Below are positions 37,829 through 46,411 of a stretch of DNA of 64,000 nucleotides, one piece after another. The notes beneath the pieces are model-generated. The model was not told the origin of the DNA, did no database searches, and saw nothing but the letters and a program-made list of their open reading frames with translations. Every line of letters begins with the position of its first letter. Within the stretch, counting starts at the first letter, position 1. Both the position numbers and the translations under genes were made by a program. The stretch is from contig JAFGDZ010000046.1 of the NCBI GenBank assembly GCA_016931855.1, positions 1 through 64,000 of the forward strand. The letters run 5' to 3'. The stretch comes from Bacteroidales bacterium (GTDB taxonomy: Bacteria; Bacteroidota; Bacteroidia; Bacteroidales; Tenuifilaceae).

Positions 37829-38839
37829 CTATCGGCTTAGGTAGTTGTGAACATCAAGAGCCGTTGCCTTGGCGGCATTTACGGTATCGGTAATGTTGTT
37901 AGGCCCAGTGCAGGCACCTGTAACAAAAACGCCTTTTGTGGTGGTTTCTGTTGGATTGGTGTGCAGGTCGGTGGCGGCAATAAAGCCGTCGGCATTTAGG
38001 CTTAGGCCAAGGTCGGCTGCTAGCTTGCTGGTATCGAGCTGGGGCGACATGCCCACCATAAGCACAACAATATCAACCGACATTTTTAGTGGGGTTGATG
38101 CTAGCGTATCCTCTGCCTTTATTTGCACACGGCCTCCTTCTATCTCGCTGCTTTCCGATAATCGGCCCCTAATAAACGTAACGCCCTTGCTTTGAGCCTC
38201 CTTGTACAAATCTTCGTAGCCAGGGCCAAACATGCGCAAGTCCATGTAAAAGCAGAACACCTCGCAGTTTGGTATAGCCTCCTTTACCTCAATGGCCTGC
38301 TTAACTGCGGTAACGCAGCAAACCTTTGAGCAGTAGGGTCGGTTTACCTTCTCGTCGCGGCTACCCACGCAGTGAATAAAGGCTATGCGTACGGGTTTAT
38401 GACCGCTTGCCATAGCCGGTTTGCCGTGCTTTATGAACATCTGCTCTAAATCGGCCGATGTTATTACGTTCTCAAATAGCCCGTAACCGTACTCCTCTTT
38501 TTTTTCGGCGGGGAATAGTTCAAATCCTGTGGCTAGCACCACAGCATCGGCCTCATGGTTATTGCTATTGGCCGATATAATAAAGTTTCCGTGTTGGCGC
38601 TTAATGCTGCTTACCGTTGTTCCTACAAGCGTTTGGGTGTTTCCTTGCGATAGCGTGAGCGAAGATACCACCTCGCTTGCATGGCGCTTATTAGGGAAAA
38701 GCCGATCCCATTTGGCCACATGGCCACCAAGGGTGTTCGATTTTTCGAATAGTTTAACGCTATATCCTAGCGAGTTAAGCTGCTTGGCTGTTTCAAGTCC
38801 AGCAACTCCTCCACCAATAATTGCAACTGTTTTGGTCAT
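37829..38839 (-). CDS. HdrA/QmoA-like FAD-dependent oxidoreductase subunit
   Basis: A 336-residue flavoprotein with the N-terminal FAD-binding motif GGGVAGLE (9-16), a GGHVAKWDRLFP segment as in HdrA, and a C-terminal GVFVTGACTGP FAD motif. The HdrA-specific cluster ligands are present (C157 in HCVGSRDE and C170, C174, C175 in YCSKVCC). It lacks the N-terminal and C-terminal ferredoxin domains and the thioredoxin-reductase-type additions of methanogen HdrA, so it is the flavin core only, most like QmoA in layout. Flavin-based bifurcation is therefore not implied. It sits between the HdrB-like and small HdrC-like genes. Confidence 0.85.
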   Translation of the reverse strand: MTKTVAIIGGGVAGLETAKQLNSLGYSVKLFEKSNTLGGHVAKWDRLFPNKRHASEVVSSLTLSQGNTQTLVGTTVSSIKRQHGNFIISANSNNHEADAVVLATGFELFPAEKKEEYGYGLFENVITSADLEQMFIKHGKPAMASGHKPVRIAFIHCVGSRDEKVNRPYCSKVCCVTAVKQAIEVKEAIPNCEVFCFYMDLRMFGPGYEDLYKEAQSKGVTFIRGRLSESSEIEGGRVQIKAEDTLASTPLKMSVDIVVLMVGMSPQLDTSKLAADLGLSLNADGFIAATDLHTNPTETTTKGVFVTGACTGPNNITDTVNAAKATALDVHNYLSR

Positions 38840-38857
38840 ATAGGGTTTAGGGTTAGG

Positions 38858-39931
38858 CTATTTGTAAAAGTTGATATTTCGGGGCGATTCGGGTACTCCA
38901 AGGTCTTCTCCTTTTGCTCCTTTGTACTTCTCGTTTAAGTTGTATGGGATACCAATTTTGTCCATTAGCGTTTCAATGCCCACTTGGTGCATTTGTAGGC
39001 CCATTTCCCAAGGGTCAAAGCCAAGCATAAGGCCAGCTAGCTCCTCGTAGGCCAAAACGGGTATCCCGTTACCTTTTGTATCGTAGGTTTTACCTTCCAT
39101 TTCGGCAAGGGCGTACTGCCATCTATCCATAAAAAAGTTACATCCAGGGCAGTTGGTTAGGATTAGGTCGGGCTGGTAGGGTTCCATGGACTCAAACTTT
39201 TTCTTTGATGCGGCAATGGAGTACCCTCTGTTGGCCTTTATAAAGTACTGCCTAAAGCCAAATCCGCAGCAGTGGCGCCTCTCGGGGTAGTCTATAACCT
39301 CGCCGCCAAAAGCCTCAATTAGGCCCGCCAATACGTGTGGATGCTCTGCGCCACCAATTCCTTTGGCTGGGAACATTTTGGCGTAGTGGCAGCCAATGTG
39401 GTCAACCACCTTTAGTGGTAGTCCAGTAGCCTTGTTAATTAGCTTGTACTTAGATTTTTCGGCAATTTGGTGGCGGAACTTATAGATTATATCGCTGGTG
39501 TGCGCCATGTTTCCCGGTTCCTGAAAATCGCGCTGGGTGGCTTTTTTAAGGTATTCGGCGGTGCGTTTTCTCTCCTCGGGAAAGTGGTGCCAGGTATCGA
39601 GCACCTCGGTATATATGCCAAACGATGTTACGCACGATGGGGTGTAGTTCTCGTACCCAGCTTCGCGCATTAGCGCAAAGTTGCGGGCAACAACGGTTTG
39701 GATGGTTTCAAACGGAACAACCTCGGTATGGTAACCAATGCCGGTGCAGGTGGTGTGGTGCGCCGACTCGTGAACATCCTTTTTTAGCACATCGCGCATA
39801 ATGCGCAGGTAGGTGTTCTCGCTCCCTGGGAAAACCGCTTGGCGTATGCAGCTTCTAACGTAGAAGTACTTATCGTCAGCAATTTCCTTTTGGTATTCGT
39901 TCCAAATCTTACGTTTTCCTTCGAGTTTCAT
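38858..39931 (-). CDS. HdrB-like CCG-domain protein with a degenerate first cluster site
   Basis: A 357-residue HdrB-family protein with two CCG cysteine-rich domains. The second is complete: a GCH cysteine, RHCCGFGF, and NCPGC. The first is not. It keeps C28, C62 and C100, but CCG has become CTG (Thr63) and CxxC has become CVTS (Ser103). In methanogen HdrB both domains hold noncubane 4Fe-4S clusters that cleave the heterodisulfide, so this protein probably carries one such cluster. It follows HdrC by 70 bases and precedes HdrA by 18. The substrate is not known. Confidence 0.83.
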   Translation of the reverse strand: MKLEGKRKIWNEYQKEIADDKYFYVRSCIRQAVFPGSENTYLRIMRDVLKKDVHESAHHTTCTGIGYHTEVVPFETIQTVVARNFALMREAGYENYTPSCVTSFGIYTEVLDTWHHFPEERKRTAEYLKKATQRDFQEPGNMAHTSDIIYKFRHQIAEKSKYKLINKATGLPLKVVDHIGCHYAKMFPAKGIGGAEHPHVLAGLIEAFGGEVIDYPERRHCCGFGFRQYFIKANRGYSIAASKKKFESMEPYQPDLILTNCPGCNFFMDRWQYALAEMEGKTYDTKGNGIPVLAYEELAGLMLGFDPWEMGLQMHQVGIETLMDKIGIPYNLNEKYKGAKGEDLGVPESPRNINFYK

Positions 39932-40001
39932 TCAAAAAAGTTTATTCAATGGAGAGCCTTGGTTGTGCCTATGGCTCTGTTGTAAGTGGTTAACTTAGTG
40001 G

Positions 40002-40715
40002 CTATTTTCTTGAGTGCTTGGCGTGGTTGTTCCTGTTGTAAACCTCGGTAAAGTATTCCGATGATTTTCCTTCTCCAATTTCCAGTCCCATTTCCTTGGC
40101 TTTTTTTGCCGAGTGCTCCTCAATGGTTTCCATCCATTTTAGTCCGCCGGAAACCTCAAAGATATTACGCAGCTCATCAATATCGCTTTGCGGAATAGAA
40201 CGCATAGCACCAGGGCCATTGCCCTTGTAGTTGGCGCCCACTTTGGGTAAAAAGGCCTCTCTGTTATCTTGAACCCATTGCCACATGGGGCCTTGCTCTG
40301 GGAACATATCAAGGGTGGTGTGGTCAAAATGTACGCAGTAGCCTGTTTCAATAATGGTATCGCTAAGCATGCGCTTAAGGGCAAGCTGCTGGCGCCCTTT
40401 TTCCGACTCCACAAACAGCCCCGTTTCTATGGAGAGCTTACGAAGCGCTTGAATAATTAGCCCCGGCGCATTGTTCCTTGGGCAGCGGGTTTTGCAGCTC
40501 ATGCACTCGCCGCAGTACCAAATGGTATCGCTTTTTAGGAGATTTTCAATTATGCTATCGTCCCTAGTTTGAACAAGATGAGCTATGGTGCGGGGTTGGT
40601 AATCGTAAACCTCAGCGGCAGGACAAATGGCGGTGCAGGTACCGCAGTTTATGCATCCGTTTATGCCTTCTACAAATCTTACATCGCTATTTAGCTTATC
40701 AAAAAGTTGTCCCAT
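40002..40715 (-). CDS. HdrC-like iron-sulfur protein
   Basis: A 237-residue protein, the first gene of the operon. It has two 4Fe-4S motifs: C21, C24, C27, C31 (CINCGTCTAIC) and C68, C71, C74, C78 (CGECMSCKTRC), each followed by proline, as in HdrC/GlpC. An extended C-terminal region (about 85-237) without cysteine motifs sets it apart from methanogen HdrC. A likely partner is the HdrB-like protein encoded next. A promoter-like element lies about 48 bases upstream of the start. Confidence 0.83.
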   Translation of the reverse strand: MGQLFDKLNSDVRFVEGINGCINCGTCTAICPAAEVYDYQPRTIAHLVQTRDDSIIENLLKSDTIWYCGECMSCKTRCPRNNAPGLIIQALRKLSIETGLFVESEKGRQQLALKRMLSDTIIETGYCVHFDHTTLDMFPEQGPMWQWVQDNREAFLPKVGANYKGNGPGAMRSIPQSDIDELRNIFEVSGGLKWMETIEEHSAKKAKEMGLEIGEGKSSEYFTEVYNRNNHAKHSRK

Positions 40716-41112
40716 AAAATTTTACAGTCTGTCTGTTTTTGCCTAGTTAAGTTTATAACTAGCAAATATATAATCTACGGTAGATGCCATTGCCTTTTTT
40801 ATTGCTTTTTTTAGCCGTGCAGCACATCCTGTTTTGGGCTTATATTCGTGTAAGTACCACATTACTAATACGGTGTTGTTTTGTTGCTGTAGCTGGATTT
40901 CTGGTAGTATAGATAGGTTCTATATAAGTGCACCTTTCATTTTAGCACAGCTGATGCTTGCAAATGTATTTTTCCTTTTTGCTGATTTTATTGTTGCGTC
41001 GCATTTATTCCAGCGCTACTTTTTTTGTGTTGATACTTTTTTCCCACCTAATGCTCTTTGCTTTATTTGTTTGTCCGCATCTTCTTTCTAAATTTGAGAC
41101 CTAAAACTTACT
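40716..41112. other. divergent intergenic region
   Basis: About 400 AT-rich bases separate the Hdr-like operon from the nucleoid-protein gene. A minus-strand -7 element lies near the left end, next to a six-base inverted repeat at 40743-40762 (CTAGTT...AACTAG). An 85-codon plus-strand open frame in the middle has no coding character. I see nothing else. Confidence 0.6.
40763..40770 (-). promoter_or_regulatory. -7 element for the Hdr-like operon
   Basis: On the minus strand this reads TATATTTG, an exact TAnnTTTG match, 48 bases upstream of the first start codon. A CTAGTT-N8-AACTAG inverted repeat lies immediately downstream, in the expected leader. Confidence 0.5.
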
Positions 41113-41115
41113 TTG

Positions 41116-42162
41116 ATGCTAGATTTTACTCAGGTTGCACTAGATAGTATTGCTATTCATCGCGTTGGCAGCAGCGCTCGCGAGGGCGAGCTTTTTCTTG
41201 CCCAAAAGCTTGTTGATATTCAGGACGAGAACGTGCTTTTCCTTTTGCAGCATTACTTTCTAACGCCATTTAAGCCCACCTCTTTTTTCAGCTTTAGCCA
41301 CGATGCAAAGCTTGAGCTAAATGAGGTGTACAGCTACGTAACCGAGATTTTCCAGAATCCCGATTCGCTGCTTGAGCAATCGGCAAATATTGCCCGTTGC
41401 CTGCACGCAGCAAGTCAGCATCCAAACATAAAGGAGGGTGAGCTTTACGTTGTACGCTTTAGCGATTGTGTTGTGGAAGGAGAACTTGTTGATGCGCTGG
41501 GGATATTCAAATCGGAATCGAAGGAGCACTTTATAAAGGTTTACCAAAAGCAGAACAGCTTTGGGGTTGATGCCGATGAGGGTATCAGCATACATAAGCT
41601 GGACAAGGGATGCCTTATTTTTAGTACCGAGCAGGAGCTAGGCTTTAAGGTTTGTGTGGTGGATAGTACCAACAAATCGGACGAAGCACGTTTTTGGAAG
41701 GATCAGTTTCTAAAGATTAAGCCCCGTGAGGATAACTTTTACCAAACTAGTGGGTATATCGATCTTTGCAAATCGTTTGTGAAGGAGGTATTTAACGACG
41801 AGAATAACGTGGAAAAGCCCGATCAGCTTACCATGATGAACAAAAGCCGCGACTTTTTCCAGCAAAAGGAGGTGTTTAGCTCCGATGAGTTTGAAACTGA
41901 GGTGATGCAGCAACCCGAAATTATTGATGCTTTCCGCGATTATAAGGAGAAGTACCAAGCGGAGCAGGGCTGCAACCTTAGGGACGAGTTTACCATATCT
42001 ACCGATGCAGCCAAGCAGGCTAAGAAGGTGTTTAAGAGCGTAATAAAGCTCGATAAGAATTTTCACCTGTATATTCATGGTGGGCGTGAGCGCGTTGAGC
42101 GTGGAACCGATGAGGAGAAGGGCTTGAGTTTTTACAAGCTATACTTTGAGAATGAGGAGTAG
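41116..42162 (+). CDS. nucleoid-associated protein (NdpA/YejK family)
   Basis: A 348-residue protein of the NdpA (YejK) family, recognisable by the N-terminal VALDSIAIHRVGSSAREGELFLAQ segment, the FSFSHDAKLELNEVYSYV helix and the C-terminal FTISTDAAKQAKKVFKSVIKLDKNFHLYIHG block. Family members bind the nucleoid; their exact role is unsettled. I chose the ATG at 41116; a TTG immediately before it gives one more residue. The gene stands alone and ends in a strong terminator shared with the convergent carotenoid genes. Confidence 0.85.
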   Translation: MLDFTQVALDSIAIHRVGSSAREGELFLAQKLVDIQDENVLFLLQHYFLTPFKPTSFFSFSHDAKLELNEVYSYVTEIFQNPDSLLEQSANIARCLHAASQHPNIKEGELYVVRFSDCVVEGELVDALGIFKSESKEHFIKVYQKQNSFGVDADEGISIHKLDKGCLIFSTEQELGFKVCVVDSTNKSDEARFWKDQFLKIKPREDNFYQTSGYIDLCKSFVKEVFNDENNVEKPDQLTMMNKSRDFFQQKEVFSSDEFETEVMQQPEIIDAFRDYKEKYQAEQGCNLRDEFTISTDAAKQAKKVFKSVIKLDKNFHLYIHGGRERVERGTDEEKGLSFYKLYFENEE

Positions 42163-42203
42163 ATTGTACCTGTTAATTTGCTACGCTTAGGCGTATTATA
42201 CAT

Positions 42204-42238
42204 AACGCTCCATTACAGAACCTCTGTAATGGAGCGTT
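42204..42238. terminator. strong bidirectional terminator between the nucleoid-protein gene and crtB
   Basis: A 16-bp perfect stem (AACGCTCCATTACAGA and its inverse) with an ACC loop, followed by seven T on the plus strand. crtB converges on it from the other side. Confidence 0.92.
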
Positions 42239-42256
42239 TTTTTATGCTGATTTTAT

Positions 42257-43105
42257 TTACGATAACCCCACCTTAACTTTAAAAGCGGTTGTTGTTAACA
42301 GCCAGAATTTAACCACATTGCTAATCCTGTACCTTTGCTGCAAAACCTGCTGAGGATTGGTTCGGCGTATCTTTTTAAACAAACGTAGGTAGTACTTATA
42401 GGCAATAAGTACTCCTAGCTGTGCTTCTTTGGGAAGCATCTTAATCCCTTTGTAGGCCTCTTCAAAATCGAGCCTAATATCGTCCTCAATTCGTTGCTTA
42501 TCCTCTTTTGTGAACTGTGCAAAATTTACGTTTGGGAAATATACTCGGCCCAAATCAATATAGTCATCTTTTAAGTCCCTTAAAAAGTTGATTTTTTGAA
42601 ACGCAGCACCCAAGCGGCGTGCCGGTGTTGTAAGCTCTTGGTACTGCTTGCTATTGCCATTACAAAAAACTTTAAGGCACATAAGTCCAACCACCTCGGC
42701 CGAGCCGTATATGTACTCATTTAGCTCGTTTCTGCTGTAGGCGTTTTTATGTAAATCCTGTTCCATGCTGTGTAAAAAGGCATCAATAAGCTCGGTTGGT
42801 ATGCTATACTTATTTACCGTTAGCTGGAAACTTTGTAGTATGGGGTTTGTGCTTATACCCTTTTCTATGGCTTTGTAGGTTGTTGCTCTAAACTCATTTA
42901 GCAGCTCCTGCTTGTTGTAGCTGTGGAAGGAGTCAACTATTTCATCGGCAAAGCGCACAAAGCCGTATATGGAGTAAATGGCTGGTCTTATTGATTTATC
43001 AAGAGCCATAACGCCTATAGCAAAGCTTGTGCTGTAGGCTTTTGTGGTTAACTTGCTACAGCCTAGGCTGGTGCTGTTGTATAGGTCTATTCGGTTAGCT
43101 GCCAT
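42257..43105 (-). CDS. crtB: phytoene/squalene synthase family protein, probable phytoene synthase
   Basis: This enzyme condenses two geranylgeranyl diphosphates to phytoene. The 282-residue protein has both aspartate-rich motifs: DEIVD in the FVRFADEIVDSFH helix (first) and LRDLKDDYIDLGRVYFP (second), which bind diphosphate through Mg2+. The start overlaps the end of crtI by 11 bases, so the two are coupled, and that pairing favours phytoene synthase over squalene synthase. It is the last gene of a crtI-crtB operon facing the nucleoid-protein gene. Confidence 0.93.
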   Translation of the reverse strand: MAANRIDLYNSTSLGCSKLTTKAYSTSFAIGVMALDKSIRPAIYSIYGFVRFADEIVDSFHSYNKQELLNEFRATTYKAIEKGISTNPILQSFQLTVNKYSIPTELIDAFLHSMEQDLHKNAYSRNELNEYIYGSAEVVGLMCLKVFCNGNSKQYQELTTPARRLGAAFQKINFLRDLKDDYIDLGRVYFPNVNFAQFTKEDKQRIEDDIRLDFEEAYKGIKMLPKEAQLGVLIAYKYYLRLFKKIRRTNPQQVLQQRYRISNVVKFWLLTTTAFKVKVGLS

Positions 43106-44570
43106 ACTTCTTTTGAATTTTTTCGGTTGCTAATCGTGAGCTAATTACTGCCATGGGTAGTCCTGTTCCAGGTAGAGTGCTGGCTCCCACATAAAATACG
43201 TTGCCAAACTTTTCATCGTTGTTATGCGGACGGAAGTAGCCAATTTGGTTAAGGTCGTGTGCCAAACCAAGCCCGCTGCCCTTGTAAAGGTTAAACATCT
43301 GCATCCAGTGCTGTGGGTTTAGCACCGTTTTGGACACAAGGTTTGCCTCTATGTTGTAACCAACGCGGCTGGATATATCCTTCATGATGTTTGTTGCCAG
43401 CCATTCGGAGTCGTTCCAAGTGGGTTTGTAGCGTAGGTCTGGAACTGGGCATAGAATAAAAATATTCTCGTGCCCATTGGGTGCGCTTTGGGGCGTTGTT
43501 TTGCTAGATACGTTTACGTAGTAGTATGGTTTATCAAGGCTGATACTGTTCTTAAATACCTTTGAGCTGTACTCCTTAAAGTTGTTTCCCAAAAAGTAGT
43601 TGTGGTGATGCAAACCCTCAATATTCCCCTTAACGCCAAGGTACATGGTAAACGGCGCTAGGGTCCACTTCATTTTATCTAGCTTATCGTTAGAGAAAGC
43701 TTGTCGGCGGAGAACTTTGCCACGGAACCAAGCTGCATCAGCGTTTATCACATAAACATCGGCAGTGTATTGCTTGCCATTGTTATCAACAAGTGCCGAT
43801 ATTTGTCCTCCTTGCTCCCTAAAATCAACAATCTCAGTATTGTACTGTACGGTAATGCCCCTTTTGTTTATTTCGCGCATTAAGCCTTCCACTATTTGGT
43901 ACATGCCACCTTCCACGTTATGGTAGCCATCGTGTTGCATCTCGGTGTAAGTAAGCATGGAGTAAACTGCAGGGGTATCAAACGGGGTTGCGCCAAGGAA
44001 AAAGGCCACAAGGGAGAATATAACCTTAACCTCGTATGAGGAGAAGTGGCGGTTCATTTCGCTCCACATACTGCGTAGCATTAGGGGCGCATGTCTTGGT
44101 GGTACACTAGCAAGCGCCGCAGCAAACTTTAGCAAGGAGTCAAAGTTTCGCCTAATTATGCGATTCTCGGTATCGTGGAAAAGTCTGCCCGTTTTTATGA
44201 GGTACTTGCGCATCTTCTCCTCAAAGTTGGGCTCAACATCGCCAAACTCCTTGGCTAGCTTATCCAAATCCTTAAAAATGGTGTACCAGCGTGTGCTTCC
44301 GGCAAAGTTTACGGAGTATAGTGGGTTCATCTCTATAAACTTAAAAGGCATATCTATTCCACAGAACTGGGCAAACTCCTTAAATTCATAGCTCATGGAG
44401 AAGAATGTGGGGCCAATATCAAATGTAAAGCCATCGGCCTTTAGCTGGTTTAGCCTACCGCCTGGCTGATGGTATTTCTCCACCATCTCTACATCATAAC
44501 CCAATGTGCTTAATCGGAGGGCAGTTGTTAGTCCTCCAAGTCCAGTTCCTACAATAAGAGCCTTTTTCAT
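43095..44570 (-). CDS. crtI: phytoene desaturase CrtI family
   Basis: A 491-residue FAD-dependent CrtI-type desaturase/isomerase. The dinucleotide motif GTGLGGLTTALRL is at 8-20, followed by EKYHQPGGRLNQL, and the C-terminal CrtI signature FYVGASTLPGTGLPMAVISS is intact. It converts phytoene toward lycopene in several steps. It overlaps crtB by 11 bases, and is divergent from a second CrtI-like gene across a 209-base promoter region. Which of the two paralogues does the main desaturation is inferred from the crtB pairing and the shape of the signature. Confidence 0.93.
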   Translation of the reverse strand: MKKALIVGTGLGGLTTALRLSTLGYDVEMVEKYHQPGGRLNQLKADGFTFDIGPTFFSMSYEFKEFAQFCGIDMPFKFIEMNPLYSVNFAGSTRWYTIFKDLDKLAKEFGDVEPNFEEKMRKYLIKTGRLFHDTENRIIRRNFDSLLKFAAALASVPPRHAPLMLRSMWSEMNRHFSSYEVKVIFSLVAFFLGATPFDTPAVYSMLTYTEMQHDGYHNVEGGMYQIVEGLMREINKRGITVQYNTEIVDFREQGGQISALVDNNGKQYTADVYVINADAAWFRGKVLRRQAFSNDKLDKMKWTLAPFTMYLGVKGNIEGLHHHNYFLGNNFKEYSSKVFKNSISLDKPYYYVNVSSKTTPQSAPNGHENIFILCPVPDLRYKPTWNDSEWLATNIMKDISSRVGYNIEANLVSKTVLNPQHWMQMFNLYKGSGLGLAHDLNQIGYFRPHNNDEKFGNVFYVGASTLPGTGLPMAVISSRLATEKIQKKYGS

Positions 44571-44737
44571 CCTAATAGCCGAGTTTATTCTGGTTAATGA
44601 TTTACTGTAAAAGGTAATATGTTACTTGTATTTTGTGCCATAATATTATAAATCTTCAATTTAGAGAAATTATCGTACATTTAGGCAAAGTGAAGCATCC
44701 TCAATTTTATTTTCTTATATCATTAACCAATTTAAGA

Positions 44738-44745
44738 TATTTTTG
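44738..44745 (+). promoter_or_regulatory. -7 element for the crtD-like gene
   Basis: TATTTTTG matches TAnnTTTG, 34 bases before the start codon. No equally good element faces crtI on the other strand. Confidence 0.45.
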
Positions 44746-44779
44746 TTTAATAATTAACCAATAAAAGTTAATCAAAATT

Positions 44780-46246
44780 ATGCGTGCATCCGTAATTGGT
44801 TCTGGCGTTGGAGGACTAGCTTCGGCTATCCGACTAGCTGTTAAGGGTTACAAGGTAACCCTATTCGAAAAGCAAGGAAGGGTGGGCGGTAAGCTTGGTG
44901 AGCTTAGAATTGGCGATTTTAGGTTTGATACTGGCCCTTCGCTCTTCACCTTACCTACTCTTGTTGATGAGCTGTTCAATTTGGCTGGCGATGTGGGATT
45001 GGAGCGCTTCTCGTACCGCAAGCTTCAAAATATTACCCGCTACTTTTACCCCGATGGGGTAACCCTTAATGCTTGGGCCGATGTGGATAGGTTTGCCTCG
45101 GAAATGCACGACGTGCTAAACGAGCCGGAACTTAACGTGCGCAGGTATTTGAGAGATTGCGAGAAGCTGTACGGACTAACCTCTAAAACCTTTATGTTTA
45201 GCCCGTTTCCTAGCAAAAAGGCTTTTTTTAGCGATGAGGGGAAGGCAATTGGTAAGAACGTAATGCAGCTTAAGGCTTTTGAGAGTATGCATAGCGTTAA
45301 TAGCAAAAGTTTTGTTACTAGGCATGCCGTACAGCTGTTTGATAGGTTTGCAACCTATAACGGCTCAAATCCATACAAAGCCCCAGGAACGCTAACTGTT
45401 ATTCCGCATTTGGAGCATAATGTTGGTGCTTTTTTCCCGGAAAAGGGGATGTACAGCATAGCCACGTCAATGGAGACATTGGCCAAGAAGCTTGGAGTTG
45501 AGGTGGTGCTTAATAGTAGGGTGCAGGCCATAGAACCGCGGCGGGGGCGCATTGCTGGGATAAAGGTAAATGGCGTATCGGCTGCTGCCGATATAGTAGT
45601 TAACGATACCGATATTTTTACCGCATATCCCGAGTTGTTAAGCCCCAAACGGCTTAGCTCCTTTTATAAAATGCAGAAGCCATCGTCGTCGGCACTTATC
45701 TTTTATTGGGGAGTAAAGGGTAATTTTCCCAAGTTAGACCTGCATAATATCCTCTTTAGCAGCGATTATAAGGGCGAGTTTAACACCCTGATGCGCAAAG
45801 ATATTAGTATAGACCCAACGGTTTATATATTCATAAGCGCAAAGGCTGTTCCTACCGACGCACCTATGGGACATGAGAACTGGTTTGTTATGGTGAATGC
45901 GCCCGAGGATTGTGGTCAGAACTGGGACGAGTTGGTTAAGCGCACCCGAATTGCCATTGTTGAGAAGATTAAGCGCACCTTAGGGATAGATGTTGAGCCC
46001 CTTATTGTTTGCGAAAATGTGCTAACGCCACCGCTAATAGAGCAGCGAACAGGCTCTTATCGGGGTGCCCTGTATGGCATTAGCTCCAACAACCCATTTG
46101 CTGCGTTTAGTAGGCATCCCAATCGTTCCCGAAGCATACAAAACCTGTACTTTGTAGGGGGGAGCGTGCATCCAGGCGGAGGTATTCCTTTGTGCTTAGC
46201 ATCAGCAAAAATTGTTGATGAGTACATTAGCGAGGCGGGTTTGTGA
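44780..46246 (+). CDS. CrtI-family carotenoid desaturase, probable 1-hydroxycarotenoid 3,4-desaturase (CrtD-like)
   Basis: A second CrtI-family enzyme, 488 residues, with the FAD motif GSGVGGLASAIRL and EKQGRVGGKLGEL, and a C-terminal LYFVGGSVHPGGGIPLCLASA signature. It clearly differs from the crtI product next door. Its order with a CruF-like hydratase, a glycosyltransferase and an acyltransferase fits CrtD, which desaturates 1-hydroxy-carotenoids at C3-C4. The first gene of a five-gene plus-strand cluster. The assignment to CrtD, rather than another desaturase or ketolase of this superfamily, is from context. Confidence 0.8.
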   Translation: MRASVIGSGVGGLASAIRLAVKGYKVTLFEKQGRVGGKLGELRIGDFRFDTGPSLFTLPTLVDELFNLAGDVGLERFSYRKLQNITRYFYPDGVTLNAWADVDRFASEMHDVLNEPELNVRRYLRDCEKLYGLTSKTFMFSPFPSKKAFFSDEGKAIGKNVMQLKAFESMHSVNSKSFVTRHAVQLFDRFATYNGSNPYKAPGTLTVIPHLEHNVGAFFPEKGMYSIATSMETLAKKLGVEVVLNSRVQAIEPRRGRIAGIKVNGVSAAADIVVNDTDIFTAYPELLSPKRLSSFYKMQKPSSSALIFYWGVKGNFPKLDLHNILFSSDYKGEFNTLMRKDISIDPTVYIFISAKAVPTDAPMGHENWFVMVNAPEDCGQNWDELVKRTRIAIVEKIKRTLGIDVEPLIVCENVLTPPLIEQRTGSYRGALYGISSNNPFAAFSRHPNRSRSIQNLYFVGGSVHPGGGIPLCLASAKIVDEYISEAGL

Positions 46247-46252
46247 TTGGAG

Positions 46253-46397
46253 ATTAGTGTTTAGTGTTTAGTGTATAGTGTTTGGTTTCTTTAATCTTAT
46301 ATCTATCGTCTAAAGTCTAACGTCTAATATCTAACGTCTTCTCTTAATCCTTTAACCTTTAACCTTTAACCTTTAACCTTTAACCTTTAACCTTTAA
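46253..46397. repeat. three consecutive 7-bp arrays filling the crtD-cruF gap
   Basis: The 165-base gap is made almost wholly of heptamers: NTTAGTG-type units x4 (46253-46280, with one TATAGTG), TCTAACG-type units x5 (46302-46336), and CCTTTAA x7 exact plus a degenerate eighth (46349-46404). The last array ends a few bases before the cruF-like start codon. All three arrays have the same 7-bp period but different unit sequences, and the same heptamers recur at two other intergenic sites. Confidence 0.85.
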
Positions 46398-46411
46398 CCT
46401 TTCATCCTTCC

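Noticed and set aside
37829-38839. HdrA-like subunit as a flavin-bifurcating enzyme
   Set aside because: It has only the FAD core and one cluster motif and lacks the ferredoxin and thioredoxin-reductase-type domains associated with bifurcation.
40834-41091. 85-codon plus-strand open frame in the gap before the nucleoid-protein gene
   Set aside because: Cys- and Phe-rich random-looking composition, no homologous features, no promoter element at a suitable distance.
44780-46246. The second CrtI-like gene as a duplicate of crtI
   Set aside because: Its sequence diverges throughout from the crtI product, including the C-terminal signature, and its operon context fits a different step.
46253-46404. 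A CRISPR-like array before the cruF-like gene
   Set aside because: Units are only 7 bp with no spacers and no cas genes nearby; it is a simple tandem repeat.
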